Source of the DNA: Laetiporus sulphureus 93-53
Lineage: Eukaryota; Basidiomycota; Agaricomycetes; Polyporales; Laetiporaceae
Direction of reading: 5' to 3'
DNA: 64,000 nucleotides
NCBI RefSeq assembly: GCF_001632365.1
Contig: NW_024468533.1
Location: forward strand, 309,836 to 373,835
Made by a program: the position numbers and the translations under genes. Below, one piece after another: positions 11,166 through 25,729 of the stretch. The number at the start of each line of letters is the position of its first letter. Positions within the stretch are counted from its first letter, which is position 1. The notes under the pieces are model-generated. The model saw only the letters and a list, made by a program, of their open reading frames with translations, was not told the origin of the DNA and ran no database searches.

Positions 11166-13157
11166 CAGTACGAATAAGGGATGGAAAGCCCGCGTTCTAG
11201 TTCCTTGTGACCGCATTGATGTACCCCGCAGTCACGTCTGGGGTTGGCTAAATGTTGTCCAGGCCAATTAGTACAGGAGGCCCCAACGAGGTCCCGATCA
11301 ATCATCGAGCGGTGGCGAGCGTCGAATTGCAGCCAGCCAGTGCGCCTGGAGCCCGACACACAGCCATGCCAAACCGCGTCGGCCAGCTGACTTGCGATTG
11401 TGCGAGACAAGACCTGGCCCAACCAGACACAACGCCGAGCGACGGCGACTTCAGCGCACCGCACCGCACCGCATGGACGGGGTGACCCAACGACGGCACC
11501 TTGTCTGCACGCCCAATCATGACATGATCAATAGAAAGCTTCATCGGATTGGGCAAAATCCCAAGAAAACTCCGCCGGTGCGGTTCACGTTTTCGCCGTG
11601 TGAACTGGCACGGGTGCATATATCGCACCACGCCATCGCATTTGTCGAACATCGACGACGCGCGTCTTGAACCGGGCGGATGGTGACGGAAGCGATTATG
11701 CGGCACCTAGTCCCTGTACGTCGAAAGCGGCCCAATACCAGGCAGAGGGCATGAGCAGTCACCAGGGCAGGTGCGCGACCCAGGCTTGTCCGCACGCTGT
11801 CAGCTGATGCCGACGCGCACGCGTCCCCTGCACTAGCGGGCTTGGGTGGCACTGGCGCGCAACGCCGTTGGGGAATCGTCCGGGTTGACATGTGTGCGGG
11901 GCAGCGAGCAGCTCCGCGGCAAAGCCGCTAGATAGCCTCGAACACATCCACAATTACGAAGTGAACCTTGATAAAGTGGGCGCCTACGGACATGGGGCGC
12001 CGCAGCGGACCCCTGCTGGTGCGATGCGGGGAATGATCGTGATCACCGGCTGGCAGAACAGTTGACAAGAGTACAAGCGTGAAGACTAGAACCCCGCATG
12101 CTAGCGTAGCAGACCAAGCATTCGGTGACCAGGGGCTTGAGGGACGTCTGGAATGTACGTGGCGTGCGCATGTTCTTCCCCAACGTCCGTCGCTGTCGGA
12201 ATGGGCGGGACGCCGTGTCGCTCGTCGGGCTCCAGCAGTGTCATCGTATAGTCGTCAGATTGAGTCACGAGCATAGAGTGGGTGTCAGCTACGCGTGAAA
12301 GCAAGGATCCCCGCGAAGATGGGGAGCATCGTCCGCCCCAGGGCACCGCACCGTCCAGCACAGGAGCAAAAGCGTTGCACATACAAGAGAAGGCAGGATC
12401 GTCGCGCGTATCCCGCACGCCCTATATATCTGCGGGAATAAGGGTCGCTCGCTAGCGTCATCCTTGGACCCGCTGACCACCTATTCGTGGCTGACGAACT
12501 AGGTTCGGCGATGTCAATGTGAACAAACGGGACCTCCGCGCGAATGGGAGGGCGCGAAATCACGACCCGCGACCAGATGACCGAGCGTACGTGGTCATGG
12601 ATCCGGCGTCATGTCCGGTAGACCCTATCATTGACACTGTAAGCCCTATTCTTAGCATGCAGAGACAAGAATAACGCACTTGATACAACGACCATATCAA
12701 CCCACACGCACAACTACGCATCGCCATGCAGGGCCTTCAAGCGACCGCTATGTTTTCAACGCTTGACTAACTTCGCGCGACAGCCTATACCCTTCCTGGC
12801 CATGCGTCCTAGGGGCCCGCTCCCGCACGCAGGCGAACAGTTGCGCACCTCTCCCAACAAAAGCAAGCATATCAAAAACCGAGGAGATGAACTTCACGAA
12901 TCACGAAGCAGTCAGCCCGTCATGAGGCTCGCACAGAACATCGTCGCCACCAGATAATACACAGCCAGCGAACAATGAAACAAACCCGGACGCAGCAAGC
13001 AACTAGCAGCACGACAGCGGGCAGGACCGAGGGAAAGGAAGGCTCACTTCCTCCCCCCATCCAGCCCTTATATCAACGCTCGACCGTCGGGACACTCGAC
13101 TCTTTCGGCCGTTCGTGCGACGAAGCCGGTGTACGCTGTACCCGGGCGCGGAGGCTG

Positions 13158-13174
13158 CGCTTACATAAGCGAGC
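13158..13174. promoter_or_regulatory. CGCTTA-N2-TAAGCG inverted-repeat site, copy 2
   Basis: Identical in all 17 bases to the site at 11149-11165, including spacer and trailing AGC. It lies about 1.6 kb upstream of the P450 start. Confidence 0.3.
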
Positions 13175-14798
13175 GATGCGGGATTCTCAGCACAAGCGCT
13201 CATGTCGATCCTGAATCCGAACCACTGGGATATATTGTCCGGATTGTCGGTTGTGGCCTGCAGAGAGTGTGCATCTGCCTATAGCAATAATCTTAATATT
13301 ACTGCATACTACATAGGAATGATGTTTTTGCAGAAGTTCCTTCACATTCTGCACTACATGGAATAAATATGTGTGGAGCCTTCGATAGAGCCACAAGTGC
13401 CTTGTTCGCATGCATGTTGGATGAATCATTCTGCGGCCAGTGCGTAGATATTCCGCGACCCGCGTTCAGGACGTCTCCGAACAGTTTTGCACACGACGAG
13501 TGCTCACCGCGGCTCACCGCCACCGTTCGTAACCTTCAAAGCTTCGGGTTCGAGCGTCTACTCGCTCTAGCCAGTAGCCACAACCTGCGACGGCTTACCT
13601 CGCATATAATTTCGTGTGATGGTGGGTTTCCGGTTCTGCCTGTTTGAAATCCGCATAACAATGATCAAGTCTCTGTTGCAGTCTTTGAAGGCCTGATCGG
13701 CGAATGATAGCTTGGCAAAACGGCGGCCGCAAGATTAGCCTTATCCCCTGACAAGTCTCGTCTGGTATGATGCGCAACCTACACGTTGACTTCCGTCATC
13801 AGCGTTGCAACGCTGAAATTCGCTTCTGTAAAGTCCAATGTCCTGGCATCAATGGCATGCGAGCGACGGTGTACGTCCTACCACCTGGTTCACGTCGATT
13901 ACGTATCCTATGCAAAGGAAAGACTCTCAAGCGTACACCTTCTCTCCACCTTTGTCTTGTCACTCTTGATCCAGCTCCGCATCATGCAGATCCCTCGGGT
14001 TTCGAGGTCGCGCCTTCTACATGCGATCCTCTTCAGCATAGCATCACGCCTTCGTGAAATTCGATCACCTGAACGAGGTATAATATTCCTGCCAAGATCA
14101 GGACGAATTGTTGTCTCGTTTTGATGCACATGGCATCGGAGTAACCGAGGTGTACTAGACCTCCGAATGGTGCGATGACATTGCCGTCATGTCGAATAGG
14201 ACAATGGAGACGTCCATACTGTTGTCTGCACCGTGCCTTGCAGAGAGGGAGCGTTCCAGGACTTGATCATATCGGCACAAACTCGATGCATCATCTGAGA
14301 CGAGCACACATATGTCTGGAAGGGCATTCCGGCTCAGTGGGCGGCGATTCATCCATGGTCAGCACAAACGCATATCACCTCAAGGTCCAGTCTCATCTCC
14401 CGCCGGGACTATATATCAGCGTAAATAATGCGTTTTCGGGTGTCTCGCTCCACATTTCATCAAAAGCTTCAATGAGCTAGTCGGACCTGTTCGATTATGC
14501 TGCTATCTTGTCATATCGGGTCCCGATGCGTGCTCTTCCGGCTAAGTCATGATCGGCTGCTATAAAGGGACGGATTAGCGTAGAATTGAGCGCGCCCATG
14601 TCGCGTGCACCAGAGACGAGAGCTGTGTTGAAACCTTCTCAGATCGGATCATCTTTGACGGAGTACAAGCAATGCAGAGCGCCATCCGCCATTCGAACGG
14701 CTCGACAGGCATTATAAGGGTCGAGACGGACAGTTGGCACCACTGATACACGAGCTTCCTCTTCTTCGTTTTCTCTGCAACGTAGCACGTCCTGCAAT

Positions 14799-16921
14799 AT
14801 GACTTTCGCGACGTTCTTGGATTTTGCAGCTGTTGCTATCGCCCTGCTAGTCACGCTGGGTCTCTATGAACGAAAACATAACCGAGCTTTGCCTCCTGGT
14901 CCTCGTGGGTGGCCATTGATCGGTAATGTCTTCGACGTGCCCAAATCCCAACCATGGAAGATGTTCGCGCAATGGGGAGATCTGTGGGGTATGTAAGAAG
15001 CTCAGACATGTACGTGCACGCACTGAGCACGTTGGCTTCACAGGAGACATGGTGTACATGAACTATTTGGGACAGCCTATCGTGATCCTGAATTCTGCAC
15101 GAGCAGCACGGGAGATGCTCGAGAAGAAGGGCGCGTTCTACTCCGATCGTCCTGTGTTCACCTTCTTGGGCAGGATGGTAGGATGGGATAACATCATGCC
15201 ATTTTTGCCTTATGGTCCCCGCCATCGCGAGTCCCGCCGTCTTTTCGCTCCCGTCCTTGGAAGCCGCACAACTTTGGAAAGATTCATTCCTCTCATGGAG
15301 TACCAGATATCACGAATTCTGCCCCGTTTGATACGTTATCCTAACGATATCGTGGAACAGGTTCTCAAGTGGGTGGATTTATACTATTGGTTCGTATATT
15401 CTGACCGTGATGTCCATAGGACTGTCACAGGCGTCATTCTCAGCATGGCGTACGGCTATCGGCCTCAAGAAGAGAACGACCGGTTTGTCCAAATGGTCAA
15501 GCCAGTTATTGAAGACTTCTCTCTAGCAACGTCACTTGGAGCATTCTTAGTAGACTCGATCCCTCTGCGTACGTGACCGGTCCCATGACGTGCATGATCG
15601 CAACTATATTCTATACAGTGAGGTATGTTCCGGCGTGGATGCCAGGGGCGAATTGGAAGAAATCGGTGACGCCGTGGCGACGGCATCTTGAGACGTTGGC
15701 TGAGGAACCCTTTGCTTTCGCCAAAGAACAGATGGTCAGGAATGAGTTAGACTATTGAACATGCGTGATTAATGCTTTTCTACTAGGCTTCCGGAAAGGC
15801 TGCTCCCAGCTTTGCATTCGCATATCTTCAAGGAGATGTAAGTCCCGACCGCGAACTCCTGGTCAAGATGGCTGCTGCATCGATCTGTGCTGGCGAGAAA
15901 CCATGATATCTCAGCTCACAGCTGTTAATTATCGCGCGCTTGCTGGGTTCCAGGAGGCGAGGACACGGTTAGACAGCCTTCATCGATTATCTGTGCCAGT
16001 CATCTAATACTATGCACCCACCGCAGACCCTCTCAGCAGTCAGCACCTTCTTTGTAGCGATGCTGCAATACCCCAACGTCCTGAAGAAAGCTCAGCAAGA
16101 GATCGACACTGTGATTGGTACCGACAGAATACCGCGTGTGGAAGACCGTGATGGACTGCCTTACGTGAATGCTTTAGTTTCGGAGGTATATCGATGGCAC
16201 CCTCCCGTGCCGTTAGGTTCGTATTGATCTCTACTTCCACCGACAAATGAGATACTCAATTCATCGTAGGTATGCCCCATCGTCTGACCAAGGATGACGT
16301 GCACGCCGGCTACTTCCTCCCAAAAGGGACCATTGTCGTAACAAATATATGGTGACAGACCACGCTCACAACCAACGTAGAGTTAGTGCCTGACAAATTG
16401 CCTTGCGAGAAAATGCTCCACGATCCTGAGGTTTATGCAGATCCCTTCACGTTCAATCCCGATAGATTCTTGTCCTCTGGGAACACGAAACCTGAGCCGG
16501 ATCCTCGCGAGGTTCTGTGGGGCTTTGGGAGACGGTGAGTGCTCACGATGTATGAAGAAGGACGCCAGATTGAGAAACCCCCCTTTCAGTATTTGCCCAG
16601 GTGTGCTACGAACGTTCAAACGCATATATTCGACATTGATTACTGACGTATCCTCCAGGGCAACACCCAGCAGACACGTGCATATACTTGATATTGGTGA
16701 AGATCATAGCGACGTTCGACATCGTGAAACTTCGAATAAACGGTGTAGTCGATGAACCACCGGCAGAGTTCACTACGGGAACAGTGAGGTACGCCTTTCC
16801 GCATTCTGTTTTCCTGAGTGCTGCTGACAGCCGATTCAGCCGCCCGAAACCATTCAATTGCGTTACAACGCCTCGTTCAGCCAAGGCAGAAGCGTTGATA
16901 CATGAGATTGCTTTGGATTGA
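14799..16921 (+). CDS. Cytochrome P450 monooxygenase
   Basis: Membrane-anchored haem monooxygenase resembling fungal secondary-metabolism P450s (O-methylsterigmatocystin oxidoreductase-like). The ATG at 14799 gives a hydrophobic anchor (FLDFAAVAIALLVTLGLY) and the proline hinge LPPGPRGWPLIGN. Further on are FLPYGPRHRESRRLFAPVLG (C-helix), an I-helix reading AGGEDT across an intron, ExxR as SEVYRWHPPVP (about 16170), FNPDRFL, and the haem loop GFGRRICPG split by an intron, followed by QHPAD. About ten introns give a mostly continuous frame. Oddities: W replaces the first F of FxxGxRxCxG; the I-helix intron needs a GC donor (GCGAGA); and the junction after VVTNIW (about 16350-16415) does not splice cleanly in frame, so a one-base indel is possible. 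Ends at TGA 16919-16921. Confidence 0.82.
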
Positions 16922-17239
16922 CCTTTTCAAATATGGTATTTTCCGTCGAACGCTCGCTGTGGCGGTTGCAGTATGATAACTCATTGAACGGGGCACGTTA
17001 TTTATTGGCTATGCAATGTACGGGTTCTCGGGAGATCCGGCGCCGCACGCGGCCTCAGGGATTGGAGCGGTTGATCTGACACAGAGATGCTATCATATAC
17101 CCGCATTGGCGTCTTGAGGCTGAAAGGAGGCTCATCTGAGCTCTTATCGGCTTCCTGAGTGCAGAAGGCAGTGCGTTTGAGTTTGACGAGTACCCTCTGC
17201 GATAAAATGGAAAAATGACGGACCACTGCACAAGCAAAT

Positions 17240-19453
<2,214 letters not shown>

Positions 19454-20299
19454 GGCGTTGCGTCTGAACTTGAATGTGGGGCCCGGGGGTGGTGGGACAA
19501 CAGCTATCGTCGCTGAAGGCACTTACGGGCTCAACTTAATAAGCACTGCGAGACAGCCGCCCTCAGATGCAAGTGGCCACCTTCTGGGACAATTCTGGCA
19601 CCTGTGACTTCGCCTGCTTTCATTCAGTGTGCCATGCTGCGGACTGGCTATTAGCACCGGGAGCATCTAGCATGTCAGACGATACCTGTTTAATCATGAT
19701 AAGTGCGCATGTGTATAGACAATCAGGGGCAGCATGTGCATTAGTGCGAAGATACACCACAATGTGGTCCATCCTCCCCGCCTCACATAAGGTGGGTCGT
19801 CATAGCCATTTAGAGATTGACAAGCTAGGATGTGTCATGCTCAGCCTCAAGCTGTAAGCCAGGCCTGACAAGGTGGACTGGGGAGGCTTAGGGCCCGGCT
19901 TGTTGCATCTCAAAGCTGCCAGCCGGGGTTCTTGGCGTCTATCAACATCCACGGTAAGTTCATGGGTTCAGCGCATTTTAACGGTGCTCACCTAAACTGA
20001 ACGGCTCCGAATCGTCGTCGAAGCTCCCAGGCGCGCAGCCTTTCGCACCATCACTGTAAGGGAGCATCCAAACATGATCCCATCGGTGAGGACACCTTTG
20101 TCACTGCAGCCGGCCACCGGCTGATGAGAAACTATGTGTTCATGCTTTGGTAAGTCACTGTGCCATGCTCCGCGCGTAAAACATGCCATGAATAATAAAT
20201 CAGTTCTCCTGTACTGTGCGTACCCTCAATCCTGTAAGCCACATATGGAAAGCTCAGATAAGACAGCGCCGTCGCACTGTCAAACGATCGAGACGGCCA
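19454..20299. other. Halogenase upstream region, no gene seen
   Basis: Between the halogenase start and the hydrolase stop, both on the minus strand. It should contain the halogenase promoter. Only short unsupported frames are present. Confidence 0.4.
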
Positions 20300-21527
20300 T
20301 CATAACCGATGTCCCAGATGCGCCTCCATGAACTTCACGCAATCATCCACCATCTTCTCAGCAACTCCATCTGGTTCGTTATGCAATTCGTGGAAAGCTC
20401 CCTGGCATATGCATTAGCAACCATAGCTATATCAAGGTGCCGAAGAAGCTAGTTCACCTCATATAAGATCACCTGCTTGTCCTTGGTCGACAGACTGTCA
20501 TAAAAGGCAACAGTCTTCTGGTGCATGGTAATCTGGCAACGAGATGGACTGGGTTGGTGAGGTTATCTTCATGAGCAGCCGAACGGATCATACTTTGTCT
20601 CCTGTACCGTGTATAAAGAGGACCTGCAGAGAAAGGATTAGTGCATAACAATATATGAATGCGTAAGAGGCAATTCACGGGCATGTCCTCAGGCCAATAT
20701 TGATAGTTCTTCTCGAGCAACGCCTCTCCCTTGAGCATTCGAAGTCAGCGAGAGCCGGCAAGAAGAACAGATGAATGCTACCTCAGTCACCAAGTCGCGA
20801 ACAATCTTGACAGATCCAGCTGTTCTGATGAGAGGATCTCGGATGTATGCTTCGTTCGTTTCCGGGTTGCGTGACAAGTTCTGTTTTTCGTCGGTGAGCA
20901 TCTCAGCAGAGCTTAATAAGTCATGGCCGAACCTGAGCATTGTTCCTGAAAGGAAATTGCACGTTGGGAGATACGATACAAAGGAGACTTATAATCCAGC
21001 GCATCAGCCTCGGCGGCTGATCAACCATGAGCAAGGTCGGGCTAGCAATGATGACGCCTGACAACATCGATAGAACGTCCCTTGGAGCGTCCTCACGGGC
21101 AACGAATCCCAGTATTAGTCCACCGCCCTGCTCCGCGTCTTAGTACAACTGCGCATATTAGTCGTACTGCTCTTACCAATGAATCACCCATGAGAAAAAC
21201 GGGAAGAGAAGAGAATGTACTCTGCACATGCCGAATAGCCCATTCCATGTCCTTGAGTTCACTCTTCCAGTCTGTCTTGCCGTACATCGAATCAGCGCTC
21301 CTGTGCTCCTGGTCAAGAGCCGTTCGACCTGACCCACGCCGGTCGTACGCGAACACCATGATGCCTCGTTTTGCGTAGAGGAGATGATTATGAGCAAAGC
21401 GGCCGACATGCTCTGCGGCCCCATGCACAAACACAAGGACCGCTTTGGGGTCTGCTGCCTCGTAGGTTCGAGCGTAGAACTGTGTGTCGGAAGGCCCAGT
21501 CAGCCAAGCTTCGCTGTAGTCCGACAT
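20300..21527 (-). CDS. Alpha/beta hydrolase, monoacylglycerol-lipase type
   Basis: Serine hydrolase of the S33/monoglyceride lipase group; it may act on lipids or as an esterase in the neighbouring pathway. The ATG is at 21527 (MSDYSEAWLTGPSDTQF). Visible are VLVFVHGAAEHVGRF (oxyanion HG), FAYDRRGSGRT, and the nucleophile elbow GDSL, completed across an intron by GGGLILGF. Next come the lid region NPETNEAYIRDPLI and YQYWPEDMPV, then FIHGTGDKV with the catalytic Asp, and the C-terminal FHELHNEPDG with the catalytic His. The last residues are MEAHLGHRL and TGA at 20300-20302. All three catalytic residues are in place. The elbow is usually GHSMGG in this group, so Asp in place of His is unusual. 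Confidence 0.82.
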
Positions 21528-23653
21528 CGTCAACTTAGCGGATGGAAGTTAGGAGCGCTCGTTGGGATGAAGCTGCCACGGTCCTAAGGTATTTCGTGCA
21601 TTTCAAGGAGATACATAGACGCGCACATGCAGCCTATTCGAAAACACGAAAAAGAAGATGTGATTAGATGATGCAGCGAGGAGGATGTTACCCCAATCCT
21701 CGGTTAAACCGGTCGCTGCAAACGTGGCTCATAATTCATTTCATTTATTGAACGCTAAACTTCTCACCCACTCCGTTTCTGTCGTGACTGATTGGCCGCT
21801 GACATTAGTGCCTTGCCGCTTATGTCTGAGAAATGGACCACGAAGCATGATAGGCGATGTATGGAAACGTTCAACGTTCCACAACGAACTGCTTCATCAT
21901 CTATCAGTCTTGTCTGCCGTCTGATGATTCGGGAGCTTCGGCCTTGAAATGAGTATCCCGAGTCCAGAATCAGTGCCCGTTCATCAATGATCGTGCCTGA
22001 AACCGCGGACTGGAAGACTGAAAACGGGCAGTGTTTCGTTCCTTCTCTCATATTTCCTGACGGAAGGCTTTGTCCACTCGCGGGACCTTGTGATAAATAG
22101 AACGTAAATACTTGCTAGATTTCGCAATAGGCACGAAGAACCGCAAAGGGACATAAAGTCTATCAACAGAGCGATCGTCAATATGGTACAGCCTTTATCG
22201 TTGCAAGAACAAGATCCGTAATGGTGTGTCTTGGCAGTGTCTGGTATTATTTAGCATAAGCGGTTCTACGTGAGACCTGCACAAGAAGAAGATGCTCCAA
22301 AAGAGTCGTACCAGCAGTCAGAATGCCGTTGCGACAAATGACCGCAGATCGTGGCTATCTCCCAGATCGGAGAACGTGCTTCGTCAATATTGAGATGCAT
22401 CTCGTTCTGACAGCCTCATGTTCGAGAAGGTGAAGAAGATCGCAGGAGGATCATCGCTTACCTGTGAGTCGAAACTGGCTGCTAACGGAAGCCTGCCGTA
22501 CCACAGAGCTCTAGCATTCACATGAGGGAAGTGGTGTGGAGTCCTTCGAACTCTCAAGGAATTGACAACGGGCGATCAGTCTATTCCCAGTTCTATCTGC
22601 ACGTTTCAGAGCATCAACAGGCGAGTAGCACGCACACAGAGACGTATTTTGCCGAACGTAGACGCAGGATGCGCGGGAACAGGGGCAGCCGAGATGTTCC
22701 AAAGCATGCGGCTATCTGCATTGGCAAACGCAGCATGTTGTTGATCAGCTCCGTTAGAGGAAAGTAAGGTGAAGGTACATTTTGTGCGCATCGAGGCAGC
22801 GACAGAGTTCGGATGAGAGCTAATAAGCAGCGAACGCTGGCAGTAACCTGAAGAAGAAGAAGAATTAGCTTACACGGCACGCAGAGAAAAGAAGAAGAGC
22901 CATGACGAGAGAGAGCTCAAACGTACTTGGCAAACAAGAACAATCCTTTTGAGGACAGTGCTTCTGACCGACTGCGTGTGTCTTAGTCAACGTTGCCAGG
23001 GAGTGAGCAACGAGTGTCCACTGTTCATCCATCTTAGCAGTCAAGAAGAATGCCGACCCTTCCACGACGCTCAGTGCAGGTTCATTGGAGTCCAGCGACA
23101 AGCAAGGGCAGCTGAGATGGCGACAACACCGACAATGGTCTTCGCGTTGATAGAGCTGAGTATAAGAAACGACAATCAAAGGGAGAGGCCGACATGCAAG
23201 AGGAGCTTGTTGAGGTCAACGTGGCATGAGAACTCGGATAGGCCTTGACGTCTGAGGTAGCGGTATTCCCAGTATAATCGCTCAGCACAGTGAGAAAGTA
23301 TGTTTGTACGAGAACGAAGGAGGTAGCGTCCAGCCAAGAGAGCGTCGTCGTCGACAGGAGAGACAGTAAGCACTTGGAAGCGCTTTCGAATCGAACCGAG
23401 TGTACCTATCGAGCCTTAGACGAACCGCTAACCGTGTGATCGCGCGTGTCACGCACCGCTCGCGTTCGATGGAGAGCGAATGCAAAGCACAAAATATTCC
23501 GAAGTGGTATGTGGTCACGGCTGCAGCAGAGGGGCAGTGCGCACTGCATTCATTTGAAATTCGGAAGTGTCCAAACGCATGAAGCGCACAGATGGCCGTT
23601 TAAAGGTATTTTCTAAGGTATCTTCCCTCGGATCAAAATGATATCTATACAAC
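21528..23653. other. 2.1 kb without a supported gene
   Basis: Several overlapping frames on both strands reach 60-105 codons, some with hydrophobic stretches on the minus strand between 22600 and 23500, but no family is recognisable. It may hold a decayed membrane-protein gene. Confidence 0.3.
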
Positions 23654-24914
23654 CTATGCTCCGGCTTCGTCGACGCTAATCGCAGCGCCTGATGTGGATA
23701 CATCTCCACTGAGCTTCTCGGATATCAAAAATTCGGGGGTTGTTTCTGCTGCAGATACAGTGTCTCGCTGATCCTGTGTCGTCGTTTTGCTTCGGAACTT
23801 CAATGTCGGCGTCTCCATCGCTGCTTCTGTGCGCTCTGTGGCATTACCACTGGAGATGCGGAGCATGATGAGATTGAACTGTATTCCCGCGATCTCTACC
23901 GACTTGAATAGTAAAGGAAGTTAGACGAAATCCTATCGCACGACCGAGACTCACGTACTAGACTGAGGACAGCATAGACTGCGTTGCTTTGTGAGACCTC
24001 CACAATAAAACCTATGATACCAATACCAGTGTAGAGGATGGCAGAGTCGATGAAGATCCTATTGATCCTCGCAAGGCTTAGACGCCCACTGTCTCGAGAC
24101 GATGAACAAAGGTGTTGAGTCGACTGCTTGTGAATCCACCATATTTGGATCACGATCAGAGCTGCAGTCCCATACACATTTAACATTTAATAACAAAGTG
24201 AGGGTAGTATAGAAGAGGACCTGCATACCAGTAGTCACGATGTTGACGATGTCGCTGAGAATGATGAACGCAGAAAGGAACGATTTCCGAGATCGCACCA
24301 GACTCGGATCGCTTGATGATCGCGCTGTGTAGTACAGATATGCAATAGCCGCAGCCACGTCTGCGAACCAAATGAGGACCGGTAAGGCAATCACGCGTCG
24401 TTGGTGATTGCGAACGATCCAACAGCGGTGGATCTGATTATATGATTGGCATCAGTATAGTATTCGTATGAGCTCAGGAAGATCCGTGCAGGAAAACATG
24501 TGCCATACGTACAAGAGTAGCGTCAGCAATCAGTATTTGCAATTGTGTCGTAACGCTCTACCGTAAGGAAGATATTGAGAAGGCAGGATGATAACAAAAT
24601 CGAGTGCTCACGCGAACAACATGGCTCCAATTGGATAAGTTGGCGAAGTCAGCAGTAGGGCCACCATGTCCGGTATAGAAGATGAAAGCGTGGATATTAA
24701 TGTACAAGTTCAATGCGAGATCCACAGTTCCTATGACAAATAGAGTTGTCGCAACAGAGAGCATCGCCCAGTTGACGGGATTAGCACCATGTTCAGTTCT
24801 GCGGTGGAGCATAGACCATGCACAGAGTGTAAAGGTTACGACATGGATTCCATAAGTGACGCTTTGCACGAACAGAGAGACGATCTGTGCTTCTTCAAGG
24901 GGGAAGTAGACCAT
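23654..24914 (-). CDS. Seven-helix-like integral membrane protein
   Basis: Multi-pass membrane protein of an uncharacterised family common in Agaricomycetes. The ATG at 24914 starts MVYFPLEEAQIVSLFVQSVT. Helices include VTYGIHVVTFTLCAW, WAMLSVATTLFVIGTVDLAL, a soluble segment ending FANLSNWSHVVR, then LIADATL, IHRCWIVRNHQRRVIALPVL, FADVAAAIAYLYY, FLSAFIILSDIVNIVTTG, ALIVIQIWWIHKQ, IFIDSAILYTGIGIIGFIVE, and a C-terminal polar tail with many Thr/Glu ending VDEAGA (TAG 23654-23656). Introns of about 50-70 bp separate five or so exons. About 330 residues is usual for such proteins. Function is unknown. Confidence 0.7.
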
Positions 24915-25729
24915 GGTTGATCATGAGGGGGGACCTGGATACCACTGCTGGTGCGGGTATCACATGAAACTATGAGAATATATCTGCCGAGCGCTAATTC
25001 GATGATACGGAGTACTACGGAGTACACGGTCCTCAGCGGTGCGCATGACGTGAAAGTGTCATCTAATGAGCACCTTGCGGTAAATTCCACGGCAGCGACA
25101 GTGTATCCTGTGAACGCGGATCAAAGGAAGACGATCTGACACCCGTACCTTTGACTTTCGGCTCTGGCCCTCCTCCATGATCGGCTGAGGCCCTATCAAC
25201 GGGGCTCAATGTTCCAGACTCATGTCCGTCGCTGTAGAGAGGGGCTGCCGCTGCGAACTTCTGCTGTCAATGAACGGCTCCGGGTTTCAGAGCGACAACA
25301 CGAGTTGGGCTGCTCACGTATATAGTAGGCATGACGTTCAACGCTTCCCGAGTTACCATGGTGCCTATCGCTCATGTTCAGAGTGAACCGTCCAGCTGCT
25401 TAGGGCACCGCTCGCAATATCAACAGCGGTTGCTAATGGCCGATCACCAGTTGATACCCTACAATCTTGTCCCGCGTACGGATCTTTGCGCCGCGGGTTC
25501 GCGAAGTCATACTGCCGTGCATACCGGAGATTAATACCAAAGGCATCTGTCGGCCTTCAATTCATACTACCTATGTTTTTGCGATACTCAGCTACTGATA
25601 GTGGGCGATGCGACTTACCCGAGCAATCCAAGCCGTCCCTCCCACACCCGTCCGAGCGGTTGCCGAACAGCGGTGAGATATTTTTAGTGACATAATTTCA
25701 GAGCGACACTGAGATAAGATCGACAAAGA

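Larger units (their letters stand above)
10908..14798. other. Long intergenic region between divergent genes
   Basis: Almost 3.9 kb separate the transporter start and the P450 start. I see short frames only, none with a family resemblance. It should hold both promoters. The only distinctive structure noticed is a repeated near-palindrome at 11149 and 13158. Confidence 0.4.

Noticed and set aside
10565..11464. 299-codon minus-strand frame
   Set aside because: It overlaps the transporter's first exons in another frame and extends over its promoter; no domain, and the transporter frame is clearly real.
13535..13590. tRNA-like T-arm (GGGTTCGAGC)
   Set aside because: No acceptor stem, D-arm or anticodon arm could be paired around it.
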